Part shown: positions 1-10,214 of the stretch, in pieces
Layout: each line of letters begins with the position of its first letter
Position numbering within the stretch: the stretch's first letter is position 1
Assembly (NCBI GenBank): GCA_036365455.1
Contig: JAWQUS010000032.1
Coordinates: 18,360,001 to 18,424,000, forward strand
Reading direction: 5' to 3'
DNA length: 64,000 nt
Source of the DNA: Macrosoma leucophasiata
Taxonomy: Eukaryota; Arthropoda; Insecta; Lepidoptera; Hedylidae
Made by a program: the position numbers and the translations under genes
The notes under the pieces: model-generated
What the model was told of the DNA's origin: nothing
Seen by the model: the letters and a program-made list of their open reading frames with translations, nothing else
The model's database searches: none

Positions 1-119
1 TTAGGGAAGGTTTAAACGGTAAGAAAACATGAAGAAATTGAAGGGAAATAGTAAAAACCATTTTTTTTTCAATACAAATAGTGCGTATCTTGACAAACCT
101 TTGCCATTATTTATTGCCA
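1..119. repeat. R repeat, copy 1
   Basis: An AT-rich segment with 'gaagaaattgaagggaaata' is shared with two other places in the window (around 27960-28130 and 48365-48515). The other copies continue into 'acgaagtttgccgggt..gctag', a phrase common at the ends of insect non-LTR elements. No coding content is seen. Confidence 0.55.
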
Positions 120-137
120 TTTTTGCCATTATTATTT

Positions 138-365
138 AGCCATATGCAGGCTTTCCCTTCTGTCAAAGTACAAGTCCAAATAGGCCTATACCTGTCGCCT
201 AGATGTTTAAATGTGTGCTTGAAATTGTTTCTGTATTTTGTTATAGTCAAGGTGTGAGTTTCGTAGTAATAGACAATTTTCGTAGTGTGCGTGTGTGTCA
301 CACGCATTTCCCCCCGCAAAAAAATACAGACTGTTTTGCATCGGTAATACACGCTATGGCTATAG
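138..365 (-). mobile_element. C MITE, copy 1, both outer ends missing
   Basis: The interior of the C family is clear, including the 'gcaggctttccc' side and the 'cccccgcaaaaaa' side. The outermost roughly 45 bp of both inverted ends is absent, so no target duplication can be read. Confidence 0.7.
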
Positions 366-393
366 AACAAGACGTCCGTTTGTAGCGAAGCTC

Positions 394-508
394 ACGGGTT
401 TGATTGCCGCTCCGGGATAAATACTTGTATGGCCTACAGATATTTGGATTTTGGATCGGGTTGTTTGTGTATGTTTCATGCATGCAAACAACGGCACCCA
501 CAAAAAAT
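394..508 (+). mobile_element. I SINE fragment
   Basis: The body of the I family ('tatggcctacagatattt', 'tgtttgtgtatg', 'acggcacccac') follows a decayed end of the tRNA head. The A-box half of the head is gone. Confidence 0.6.
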
Positions 509-513
509 TATAA

Positions 514-682
514 AGCCAGAGGGCAAAATGCAGATGCGTTGCAACCCCTAAGACCTAAGTAGTTATGTCTCTGTGATAGTTATCAGGGGGCCATGAACAC
601 GATAGTGCTGAACACTACCATTTGGCGCCAGATAGATTAGGTAATGCTGTGGTACCTACGCAATCGAGCTCCTACTGGAACA
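514..682 (-). mobile_element. A retroposon, older subtype, partial
   Basis: Reading right to left gives the A order from 'gagctcc' to 'gcatctgcattttg'. It has the older-subtype marks ('ttatgtctctgtgatagtta', 'ggcgccagatagat') rather than 'gcctctgtgccgg'. The A-tailed end is missing. Confidence 0.7.
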
Positions 683-1020
683 CGATTTTTAAACAACATA
701 CCAATATCTACGTTATATAAAATTGTCGAATGCATAAAGTTATCTTCGAATGTAAACACAAAGCCAGAGCACAAAGTTCGCGCAGGTGTGTTTTACGGTC
801 CGCAGCTAACTTCGCTCCTTACCAACTTTGGCGATAAGTTTACAAAGGATTGGGGTTGTTAGTTCTCCAAAGTTCGAGTGCTGTGATATTTTCCTGAATA
901 TAATATTGGATCATATAACCCCAGGAGTGTACCTATTCTGGTATTGTAGCGGCGTGCATTCTGTGGATTGCAATAATTAACATTTATGGGCGGTTGGAAA
1001 TTAAACTAGAACATTTTTTG
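683..1020. other. Unassigned AT-rich stretch
   Basis: A short open frame lies here on the plus strand, but it has no recognisable motif and starts inside repeat sequence. I see no splice-site context or repeat match inside the window. Confidence 0.4.
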
Positions 1021-1255
1021 TTTTTATATTATTTCGCATTAACACATGCTTGTGACATATACTGCTACCATAAAGCAAGGCAATAAATGTGAAGGAAAGA
1101 TTTGACAAATCGGGCAGGACTTCAGTAGCTCAATTGGAAGAGCGACTGGACTTGGATTCCCAGTAGGCCGCGAGTTCGAGTCTCGCCTGAAGTCAAATTT
1201 TTCGTTCCATTTTTCTTTAAATAAAATAGATAATTTTTTACGTGCATCCTATACG
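1021..1255 (+). mobile_element. D element, copy 1, with tRNA-like segment
   Basis: The tRNA-like part is at 1118-1194: acceptor arms GACTTCAG/CTGAAGTC, A box TAGCTCAATTGG, T arm GCGAG-TTCGAGT-CTCGC, then an A-rich stretch and T-run. The anticodon stem ACTGG/CCAGT closes a loop of about 10 nt instead of 7, so it is not a normal tRNA. Upstream stands the 46-bp terminal motif (T1, 'cgcattaacacatgcttgtg'), joined directly to a truncated leader. That is what an inverted dimer such as 38659-39185 would look like after an internal deletion. Confidence 0.75.
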
Positions 1256-1320
1256 TATAATAATGGCAACCCTTAATACGTCCCACTGCTGGGCATGAGT
1301 CTCTTCCTTTCTTGGGGGCC
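1256..1320 (-). mobile_element. E SINE tail fragment
   Basis: Only the 3' end is present ('cgtcccactgctgggcatga' in antisense). It breaks off at the start of the adjacent hairpin. Confidence 0.55.
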
Positions 1321-1321
1321 T

Positions 1322-1393
1322 AGAGCATGGGCTTCTATATGGGATGTTTATACCTACCTAGGTATAAACATCCCATATAGAAGCCCATGCTCT
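1322..1393. repeat. Perfect inverted repeat, 34-bp arms, 4-nt loop
   Basis: The left arm runs 1322-1355 and the right arm 1360-1393. They are exact reverse complements around the loop 'acct'. The centre reads 'tacctacctaggta'. Confidence 0.95.
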
Positions 1394-1398
1394 TAGAG

Positions 1399-1432
1399 AA
1401 TTTTCAAAGACCTACCTAGGTCTTTGAAAATT
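1399..1432. repeat. Perfect inverted repeat, 15-bp arms, 4-nt loop
   Basis: Arms 1399-1413 and 1418-1432 pair exactly around the same loop 'acct' as the hairpin just to the left. Confidence 0.95.
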
Positions 1433-1504
1433 ACATGAAGGTTTCTAAAACCATTTTTTCACAAAGTGAATCGTTTGATTGATAGATGATTGACTGATAA
1501 TAAA

Positions 1505-1765
1505 TAATAATAATAATGGCTACCCCTGTAAACGTCCCACAGCTGGGCACGAGTCTCTCCCCTTATTAGGGGGAGGCCTGGAGCTTACTCCACCCCGCTG
1601 CTCCAAGGCGGGTTGATGGAGATACGGCCATATGGCCTCCGACCAGGACTGCTATCTACCGATAGCAACCTTAACGTGCCCTCCGAAGCACGGAAACGCC
1701 CATTTTAATTTGGCCACTAGCGGTCACTCATCACACACCCGACCGCGCCCGTATCGCACGCTTCA
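1505..1765 (-). mobile_element. E SINE, copy 1
   Basis: It runs from an (aat)n-flanked tail through 'gaggcctggagcttactcc' to 'ggtcactcatcacacacccg', part of the 5S-like box C in antisense. The outer part of the 5S-like head is decayed and an internal block ('cggatgttttcaaaccgccc') is missing. Confidence 0.75.
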
Positions 1766-1777
1766 AAGTGGTTAAAT

Positions 1778-2215
1778 GTGGTTAAATTATCATTACCACC
1801 AGGCAAAAGACGTCCAATGCTGGACAAAGCTTTGCCCAAAGACGCCCAAACAGTGTTGTGCGTCATTATTGGAGAATCGTATATAAATATTATTATAAAT
1901 GCGAAATTTTGTATATTTTTTTGTTTTTTACTCCTTCACGTAAAAGCTACTGCACCGATTTTCATGGAATTTGGCACACATACATAGATTAACTTGGATT
2001 AACACATAAGATAGATATTATTTGCCGCAAAAATGTTCCTGATGGATGCCATGGGATGATTTGATGAGTTTCCACAGGTTAGGCGAAAAGCGACCTATAC
2101 GCTTGCGGAGCCGTGGGCAACAGCTGGTATGCCATAATCACGACGCTTGGCAGGCGGATTGGAGATCGCGGCGGTAGTTTTGTCGTGGGATGCTGCTGCC
2201 CATCCTGCGTTATTA
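1778..2215 (-). mobile_element. F (RTE-type 3' end) split by an S element
   Basis: The flanks match the F copy at 40396-40554: 'gttgtgcgtcat', then 'cataatc.cgacgctt' and 'gcggattgg.gatcg'. Here they are separated by about 250 bp (near 1885-2132) that matches, reversed, the S element at 33508-33705 ('ggcaacagct', 'gcgaaaagcga', 'ctccttcacgtaaaa'). This is an S insertion into F, with 'gtat' on both sides as a possible short target duplication. Confidence 0.6.
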
Positions 2216-2797
2216 TATTATCGCCCTATTTAGTGCCGGATTAGCCATATAGCAGGAGGCAGCAAATGCTACGGGCCCCGCGCATTGTCTGTGCCAAAAA
2301 AAAACACAAATATGTAAAATATGTAATAGTTGGTTAATTTCAAAGTGAGCGTTGGCCACACTGTAATTAATATGTTGCAAGTGAGTTTTGGCGGGAACGC
2401 GGAAAAGAGCTGTGTCGCTGCGTGATATTATTTTCGAAATTTGTGTATAGTCGCGTTTTTATGTGTAAAAATGGTGGGATTTTTATCATAAAGCATTCGA
2501 TAATGTTCACGAGTGTAAGAAAGTGATATTATGAAGTGAAAAGTGATTTTTCGTATTGCCCCATCGCTTTACTGGAGCCATCCCATCATCTCTTCATATT
2601 CCTCATGGAAGCATTTATTTATCGTCATCTTCCATATGGATATTCATTAATTTGAAATCAATGTGAAATTCAATATGTATACGACTGAAAGACTTTGTAT
2701 CTATGCTCATGAATAAATTAAAAAAAAAAATATGTTGCAAGTTAACAATACCACAACAACAATACCTACTTACAGGGGGAATCCCTAATATTGTTTT
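2216..2797. other. Unassigned, repeat-like debris
   Basis: It contains 'gcaggaggcagcaaatgcta' and a 'ttggcgggaacgcggaaaag' piece resembling the start of the N repeat. No coding region is visible. Confidence 0.35.
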
Positions 2798-2945
2798 CAA
2801 GAGGCATAACACCTTAGGCCTCAGGGGTGGTAACGCATCTGCACTTCGACCTTGGTCTTTGTGTGGGTGTCTATATGCTTCAGTCATCACTTAACATCAA
2901 TGTGAACTGCATGCTTGTTTTGCCACTTCCATTACATAATAAAAA
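2798..2945 (+). mobile_element. A retroposon, 5'-truncated
   Basis: It is the 3' half of A, from 'gaggcataacaccttaggcc' to the tail 'cattacataataaaa'. Confidence 0.85.
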
Positions 2946-4050
2946 TGTATTGAATGAATGACAATGGTAATATTGTAATTTTTATAAAAATGTTAGTTGT
3001 GAATATTCAGTCTAAAATTACTTGATACTACGGAACCCATAGTGGGCGAGTAGAGAATAGAATAGAAAATATTTTTATTTCGAATAGATCTTTACAGATA
3101 CTTTCAAAACGTCAAGCAATCATAAAATACCTAGAGTGAATAGCCATTACATACCGTAAAAGCAAAATCATATATGTAAATTAAAAATTTGAATTAAAAC
3201 TACTTAGTTAAAACATAATAATCACAAAATTTTTTAATTCCTTCAATGATGATAAATGAAGAAAAAGAAAAACTTATTCGTCAAGATCAAAGTACGACTT
3301 GCACTACCGCTTTCTTTTGAGGTACGGAACCCTAAAAATATCTTGAAACAAACTTAAATCGTAATAGGTACTTCAAATTTACGACAAAACATAATATGTA
3401 ACATTCAGTAAGTAAAAATCTTCCAAACTGTAATCAACAAGTTCCCGTGTTTACTTTCGTACATCTACTTTGAAATTACTTTGTCTTATCTTTGCAATGT
3501 GTCTCATACAAAGAATGCTGAGTACCTCCCTTGAGTACGTACAAAGAAATCCCCCAAGCTAATTTCGTAATACCAGTACATTCTAATGGAAAGACAGTAA
3601 CATACCAATGCGATTGACGCGTTGATATTTTATATACCTAGGTGATGATTGAAGTTACATTTTGTCCTTATAAATAACAATAACAAGACAGTAAATTGAG
3701 TGTGTGTGTGTGAGTGACGGGTTGCTCACTTCCCTTCAAAATGATCGAGGAGAGCAATGGCTGCCACATGCGTCATACTCGTGAACGGGTGCTGATTGTG
3801 AGGACTGGTGTGTTGTGATTTGCGGGTGTTATATTCTATCACGATATTAAGCTGTTGATGGGTATTTGCGTATGTGTTTATATGCAAATATTTATATGCC
3901 ATGGACGTTCACATTATCTTTATTCTATGTAATAATATTTGACTATGATTATAACGAACAGATTTTTCTTTTTCTTCTATGAAGGAATTGAAAAATTTGA
4001 TGATTCACGTATCAGTTAAATATTATTATTAAATTGGTATTTATTAATAC
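2946..4050. other. No gene recognised; one LINE-tail-like piece
   Basis: Near 3065-3145 the phrase 'ctttacagatactttcaaaa' preceded by 'atttttatttcgaatag' recurs at about 23490-23535. This suggests an antisense LINE 3' end. A 'tacggaaccctaaaaat' scrap lies near 3320. The rest is AT-rich and unmatched. Confidence 0.4.
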
Positions 4051-4054
4051 GTAT

Positions 4055-4700
4055 TGGAGTATTATTATAAGTCATTCTCTCTAGGTAGCTTAGAACCCGA
4101 CAATGCAAAAGTGTCCTTGTAGACCAATTTGAAGTAGGTAATGATTTCAATTTTGAATTTTGAATTTTTTGAATTTTGAGTGTACATGAAACATTTTTCC
4201 AAAAAACTGATAGGAAGCGACTAAAACAGAGTAACAGAAACCAAAAAAACATTATTTGGAATTTTTGTCTGTCTGTCTGTCTGGTACGTTGTAACTTCGA
4301 AACTTGAGTAGTTTTGACGGATTTGAACGTGGTTTTCACAGGTCATCATCATCATATAATTTGTTTGTCGAAACTTTGATTTGTCAAAATCGGTTACAGG
4401 AAAAAAAAATGGTCAACTGAAAATTTACTACAAGCACTGCTTCAAATTTTTTAACGGAGTTGAATGCGGTTTACCTAAACGTATTTAACTTAGACTAGCT
4501 GTGCCCGTGACTTCATCCGTGTATAACTAATTTATTGTTCAGTAACTACGCGGATGAAGTCGTGGGCACGACTAGTTATTCATATTGCCGTGATTTTGTC
4601 CATGTAATAAGTTAGCCTCATTATTGTAAGTCATTCGCTAAAGGTAGCTTGTAACCTGACAATGCAAAAGTGTTCTTGTAGGCGAATTCGAAGTAAAATA
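4055..4700. mobile_element. J2 element between 76-bp direct repeats
   Basis: The core has 'ctgtctgtctgtctgg', 'aacgtggttttcacag', and then a hairpin-like end in which 'ctagctgtgcccgtgacttc' is answered by its inverse near 4550-4577. The core is paralogous to 20580-21300. Segments 4058-4135 and 4620-4695 are similar direct repeats ('gacaatgcaaaagtg.ccttgtag'). Confidence 0.6.
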
Positions 4701-4927
4701 TTTGAGTTTGAGTATGAACAGTTTAAAAATATTAAAATCGCAATAGCTTGCTCTTTCTGTTAATTTCTTCTAGTAACCTGTCCTTAAAGTAGAATGCGAT
4801 AACCGCATTCGCTGTTTGCGTTATGACTGTCAACGAGTACAATGACCACATGAGTCAGTTACCTGGATTCGGCGATAGCATTTAACCAAAACACTGTAGA
4901 GTGATATTGTACAAATCAACAATCTTC

Positions 4928-4968
4928 AGTCGTTTTCAACTGTAGACAGTCTACAGTTGAAAACGACT
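4928..4968. repeat. Perfect palindrome, 20-bp arms, 1-nt spacer
   Basis: Arms 4928-4947 and 4949-4968 are exact reverse complements separated by one A. Confidence 0.95.
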
Positions 4969-6052
4969 AAGCGTTCATCTAATATATTATTATGCTGTTG
5001 TTGTATACGGCCAAATAAATAAATAAGTTTCATCAGACGTATAAGTCGTCTAGTTGTGTTTATACCACAAGGAATGTGTCTTGTTTATTGGCATTCCCGA
5101 GCTGTCCGAAGCCACAGGCTCGTTACATAGCTTTATAAACTTTTATACGCTCGGAGTTGTGAAGTTTTGAAAACGTATGATTTGGTGACTATTAACGGCC
5201 ATAACTTTTAGTTTCAGGCAGCCTGTTACAGTTCGACATGTAGAAGTTTATACCGCGCAATATTTTTATTAGGTTTACTCACGAATGTGGTCTTTAGCGT
5301 TCCGTACCTAAAAGAACGGGACCCTATTTCTAAGCATCCGCCATCTGTATGCTGAAATAATATAGTACCTCTAGATTAGTCTAGATATTATAGTACCATT
5401 AGTTATTTTATATATTAATCTAAATGTGTATATTGTTAACTACGCTGAAATTTTGTTTTAAATACATAGGAAAACTTCCGGGGAGGAGACCAGGAGACCC
5501 ATAGCACAGGGCTTACCTAGTTTGGGCACTCCTGTCTCCATAATAACTCTGTTATTATTTAAGAAAAATGTATTGTAAAGAAATTTGTGGAGAAAAATAA
5601 AAAAATTTAATAAAAAAATATATATAAATGTTCACAAATTACGAGAATGTATTTCCTTTGTCGCTAAAATAACAAATACTAAAAATAAAAAATATTAATA
5701 CCCATACAATTATTGTTATTTAGAGTAGTGTAAGATAGTGTTAGGTTATAATTTAAGTATATGCTTGAGGGCAGTGACCGGCAATGAGCGTCTTAATTAA
5801 GTCACACTAGATTCTCGTTAGTTATTGTCTAGACTTTTGTTATTGTTATATATATATATATATATTTTTTCTTTTAGGTTACAGTGTTTTGAAACAACAT
5901 GCAATTCTTTAGTTGTTTAAATGCGGGAACTTCTAAATGGTCTTAAGTAGTTTTAGTTAGACTGTATATAAGCATATATGACTGTTTGTTCTCCTCAAGA
6001 AAATAAAAATAAAAAAATATAAAAAATAAAACAATAAACGTGTTCTTTCGTA
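4969..6052. other. AT-rich, no gene recognised
   Basis: It contains a (TA)n run near 5847-5866 and several A-runs. No ORF or matching repeat copy is visible. Confidence 0.5.
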
Positions 6053-6518
6053 TTTTTAACCGAGTTCAAAAAACGAGAAGGTTCTCAATTCGGCCGGTAT
6101 ATATATATATATTTTTTATGTATATACGCGAATTTCGCCGATATTTCTCTACCGATTTACGTAATTCTTTTTTTGATTGATGCGGAATAGTTTCGAATTG
6201 GTCCCATAAAAATTTTATTCAAGTAGGCTTATTCGTTTTTATTTTACGAGCATTTTTTTACTTACTTTCACCTCAGACTAAAGGAATAAGAATAGACGGC
6301 GAGTTGTCATACAGTGCGTTGAATCCATTGACGTCCTAGATAGTCCTAATGCGCATGACAACAAGATGACAACAAGTGACAATGACACATTTACTCATCG
6401 ACGATACAACACATTAAAAAAATGTGTGTGAGTTGGTTTGTGTTTTATGTGCGGGTATACAAAGTATAGGTAAGTGAGTATGCTCATTTCTAAGTCACAT
6501 TCGCCACCAATATTATGA

Positions 6519-6570
6519 ACTGGTGGTTGAGCTCCAGTGCCGTAGCTCGAGGGCGTAAGCTACGCCATAA
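6519..6570 (+). mobile_element. A retroposon 5' scrap
   Basis: The sequence 'gagctccagtgccgtagctc' followed by 'gagggcgtaagc' is the A 5' hairpin region only. Confidence 0.5.
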
Positions 6571-6957
6571 AAGTCGGTTAGTGTGTCTACTTAAAAATAC
6601 ATTGTGATAACTGCCTATTCTACCTATCCCCAAAGAAGTGAATTTTCATTTATAAGGCATTCTAATTTTATCTCTATTCAATGGAATGCTTTTGAACTCT
6701 TCAAAGACAAATAACGACAGCTTAGCCGGTTTAAATGGGACATTCGAAAATTAAACTCATTTGACATTAACATACCCTCATCGTCCCTTCGTCATGGAAC
6801 AAAGCCTTTGAGATCATAATATATAATACAACTTTCCTAATTATTCAAATGTCAAACATATTTTTGTCGAGCAATGTAATAATAAGTACTATACCCCTTG
6901 TTAACTCACGAAGCCTATGCTATTTTTATCTGTCAAATTAAATAATAAAATATAAAA

Positions 6958-7148
6958 TACGCTTACACTCACGGCCCCACAGTAGGTATAAACCTGTGTC
7001 GTGGGTGCCGTTGTACACATACAACACATACACAAACACCCAGACCCGAAACAAATATCTGTAGGCCATACAAATATTTGTCCCGGTGCAGGAATCGAAC
7101 CCTTCGAATCAAACGGTCATCTCACACCGCTGGATTAGCCGGGCCGTC
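6958..7148 (-). mobile_element. I SINE, nearly complete
   Basis: In antisense the tRNA-like head (about 7083-7147) has B box and A box counterparts, though the B box is altered. It is followed by the conserved body to 'gtaagcgtatttt'. It lies inside U. Confidence 0.75.
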
Positions 7149-7499
7149 AAATTAAAAGTCCCACATAACATTTATCAGGTTTATCAGGGTGGAAGGATTC
7201 TAAGGCTGGTGTGCCTTCTGCGCTCGCTGATTGCCCGGTGAAGTGGACTAGTGCCGTCTTCAGACGTTCCGCTTACATAAGGCCGTCATTCAAAATGGAA
7301 AGGATTTTCAATTATTTATGTACTTAAGTATTACCTAGGTCCATTCCCGATTCAAATGTTGAAAATATTATAGTTATTTCGGGCATAGAAAACAACATGC
7401 ATCTAGTATTAATTATAAATAATAAAACAACGTACGAGTTACTTAACTAGTCACGATATATAGTTATAACACGAGGAATAAGAACAAGTTGTCTCTGCC

Positions 7500-8155
7500 A
7501 AGTTTTCGACTGACGAAAACTCATACATCTTTCCTAAAATATAGTGTAGAATTTTAGAACAAGATCCCATCCGGGATTGCTGAACTCACCGATAGTAAAT
7601 TCAAAGCAATAATTAAACGCACTCTATATAAAAAGGCTACTATAAACTCGAGGACCATCTCAAGGATAGAAATGTTTGGCTAAATGCTGATCTAGCTCCA
7701 CAAGGGTGTTAGATGTAATAATTAAAGTGTAATGTTGATATTATATTGTTAATTTTAAATTTGTTTAAATTATGGAAAATTGTAAAAATATGCCTAAGAG
7801 ATATTTTTAAAAGAGCCGACTGAGTTTTTTCCGGCAAGTTTTTCTCAGATCATATTGGCCTTTGGAACTTTGCCGGTGAATGACAAAGAATGACTCTTTT
7901 TCTTTTCTTTTTACTCATTGTTATCAGTTTGTAAAGGGGAAATGAGACATTCTACTGATATACTTTTTACATTAGTTTATTACATTTAGTTTTATCTTAG
8001 TGATATTCTTGACTTTACATATATTTTTTATCTTGTTTGACATGTATATCAATTGTTGTTCACTTTAATTTATTTTGTGTGTTTTGACGTGTCATATGAG
8101 GTGCCTATCACCCTAAATGAATAAATGAGTTTCTCATTCTGATTCTGATTCTGAA
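7500..8155 (+). pseudogene. L LINE: decayed ORF2 C-terminus and 3' UTR
   Basis: Conceptual translation around 7560-7710 gives scraps such as NKIPSGIAELTDSKFKAIIK, interrupted by stops. This fits the C-terminal end of a Jockey/CR1-type LINE ORF2, where a 'lyxxLPxxIr..-Fk..lk.yL' pattern is usual. The 3' UTR follows ('tttgccggtgaatgac', 'gtgcctatcaccctaaatga') and ends in repeated 'attctg'. The same 3' UTR recurs at 10225-10508, 45105-45258 and, reversed, 33064-33118. It lies inside U. The clade is inferred from general resemblance only. Confidence 0.6.
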
Positions 8156-9044
8156 CTACTAAAAAAATATATAAAACTAGCGGCCCGCCCCGGTTTCGCG
8201 CGGTTGCATTGTCACCTACCCTCTCCTGTTATATATATTTTGTATAGTCTAAAGCCTTCCTCGATCGAATCATGTTCAACTCTTGAAATATAAAAGACAG
8301 CTCACTCATATAAACGCGACATTCGAGATTTAAACTTTTTGATATCAACATACCCTCATCGTCCCTCCGTCACAGAACAAAGCCATTGAGATCACAACGT
8401 ACGCCTTATTATTCAGTTTTCATAAATATCTATACATCTACGGGGTGTCCCAGAACTCAACGTCAAGCCGAAACGGGGTGACAGGATTGATTGTAACCAT
8501 CATGAGAAAAATCAGAAAACAAGTCTATCCCATGTAGTTTGTAAATAATGGGCATTTAAAGAAAACATAGAAATTTGGTCAAAATGTAACCATTTTTCGG
8601 TTATTGTGGTTAATTTTTATTATTTTTGTTCATTTAAACTTTGGAACCGTAACCTTAAATAACATCTTGAGAATCACAGTCTAAAATAATGACACAATTA
8701 CCCCAAGTTTCCTAGAATTTAGACTATTTGTTAAACTATGAATTTAAAATTTTCAAACTTTGTCGACTTTGAACCACCCTCCTTTATAATTATTTTTTTC
8801 TTTTCAGTTTTGAAGTCGGTTTTTCTAAACGTAATTATATCTATTTAATACTTTTTAGTTTATTGCTGCATTGTCGATAAGATTAATGTTCACATCTGTT
8901 ATATTTGTAAAATCTGATTCTTTCAGCTTCGTGACCATTAGATACTATTACTAATTTAAATTGTTTAGGTGTGTCGATACAAAATTATCACACTACTATA
9001 CGAAATCAATTTAAAAAAAAATATCTACGAAGGAGTATATAAGC
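8156..9044. other. Interior of U, no gene recognised
   Basis: A segment near 8340-8400 ('cataccctcatcgtccc') repeats one near 6765-6830 in the same direction, so part of the U interior is itself duplicated. Nothing else is recognised. Confidence 0.45.
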
Positions 9045-9475
9045 TGTGTTGTGTCGTCGATGAGTAAATGTGTCATTGTCACTTGTTGTCATCTTGTTGT
9101 CATGCGCATTGGGACTATCTAGGACGTCAGTGGATTCAACGCACTGTATGACAACTCGCCGTCTATTGTTATTCCTTTAGTCTGAGGTGAATGTAAGTAA
9201 AAAAATGCTTATAAAATAAAAACTGATGGGCCTATCTGAATAAAATATTTATAGAACCAATTCGAAACTATTCCGCTTCAAACAAAAAAAGAATTACGTA
9301 TATCGGCCTAGAAATCTCGGCGAAATTCGCGTACATACATAAAAAAAATATATACCGGCCGAATTGAGAACCATCTCGTTTTATGAACTCGGTTAAAAAG
9401 AGATGTGACTACTAAGGTCTTTGAAGTGGTAGTACGTATGCATTTTGACATCTAGTTTTTGTATAGATGCCTATC

Positions 9476-9545
9476 CGATAAGCTGCAGTCATCACTTGTC
9501 TTAACATCCATTTGAACTGCATGCGAGTTTGCCACGTTTATAACA
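9476..9545 (+). mobile_element. A retroposon 3' scrap
   Basis: It has 'ctgcagtcatcact' through 'gtttgccacgt', without an A-run. It is followed directly by a B copy. Confidence 0.55.
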
Positions 9546-9548
9546 TTT

Positions 9549-9824
9549 CACTACTACTACGCTGAGGTCCTGGGTTCGATTCCCGGGTAGGGGGATATCA
9601 GAGATAATGGTGTAAAGTCCTTTATGTCTGGTTCTATTGGGATTTTACCATTTTCTGGAACTTGCCCAGTACCTCGAAGTTTGGTGATGTGCCCGGAGAT
9701 GTCAACAGGCTCGCCACCTGTTACATGTTCCAAAACGTAACCGGCGAATCGTAGGTGTTTGCATGTATGCTTGAATGCGTGCATTTACTTCTACCGCCTA
9801 CCCCTTCGGGAACTACAGGGGTGA
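9549..9824 (+). mobile_element. B SINE, copy 1, head truncated
   Basis: It starts inside the tRNA head just before the B box GGTTCGATTCC, has the full body, and ends with a degraded 'gaactacaggggtgat' tail. Confidence 0.85.
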
Positions 9825-10069
9825 TTTTTTTTTTTATTTAATGGAAGTGCCAAACAAGCATGCATTTCACATTGATGTTAAGTGATGACTGCAGCCTATA
9901 GACACCAACACAAAGACCAAGATCAAAATGCAGATGCGTTACCACTCCTGAGACCTAAGGTGTTATGCCTCTGTGCTGGAAATAACAGGGAACACTACCA
10001 TTTATTGGCAAGTATATTAGGTAGAGCCTACGCCCGCGAGCTCCGTCACTGGAGCTCTACCACCAGTAA
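9825..10069 (-). mobile_element. A retroposon, internally deleted
   Basis: It is near full length, with T-run, 'gccaaacaagcatgca' and the terminal 'gagctctaccaccagtaaaa'. The segment between 'tgtgctggaaataacaggg' and 'aacactaccattt' is shortened. Confidence 0.85.
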
Positions 10070-10142
10070 AACAGTAAACGGTTACATATAACATAAACAA
10101 ATGTATTGTAAACTCTACTTGAACATCAATTTCTTATTTCAG

Positions 10143-10210
10143 ATGGGTGTGCTGCCAATGTCAGGGTCCACCCGAAGGGCCAGAGCTCCTAAACTTGCTG
10201 ATATACCCAG
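10143..10210 (+). CDS. Candidate small coding exon
   Basis: A 68-nt island begins right after 'tttcttatttcag' and ends at 'CCCAG' followed by the strong donor 'gtaagt'. It is non-repetitive and more GC-rich than its surroundings, and A and L repeats lie on either side. Two frames are open. One starts with ATG at the first exon base (MGVLPMSG...KLADIP plus AG). The other, offset by one, gives WVCCQCQGPPEGPELL..., whose W-x-C-x-x-C resembles the last metal-binding pair of some zinc fingers. The third frame has a stop. I cannot name the protein. The ATG frame ends in phase 2, the same as the candidate exon at 37646-37695. It may be a chance arrangement of splice-like sequences. Confidence 0.45.
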
Positions 10211-10214
10211 GTAA

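Larger units (their letters stand above)
6053..9399. mobile_element. U: 3.35-kb structure with long inverted ends
   Basis: The left arm (6053-6413) and right arm (9045-9399) are diverged inverted copies. Both outer ends read 'ttaaccgagtt'-like inward, and both carry 'gttctcaattcggccggtat', 'cgaatttcgccg', 'acagtgcgttgaatcca' and 'atgacaacaag'. The interior holds unrelated debris (an I SINE and an L LINE) and no transposase-like ORF. It could be a non-autonomous DNA element with long inverted ends, or two copies of one repeat lying in opposite directions. Confidence 0.6.

Noticed and set aside
23..63. Viral or endogenous-virus sequence anywhere in the window
   Set aside because: No capsid, polymerase, envelope or other virus-like coding sequence was recognised in any frame.
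4058..4695. LTR retrotransposon suggested by 76-bp direct repeats
   Set aside because: Too short and diverged, with no primer-binding site, gag/pol sequence or TG..CA ends.
9825..10069. A family as Helitrons, because of the terminal hairpin
   Set aside because: No CTRR end after the hairpin and no 5' TC; the variable A-run at the other end and the duplications point to retroposition.
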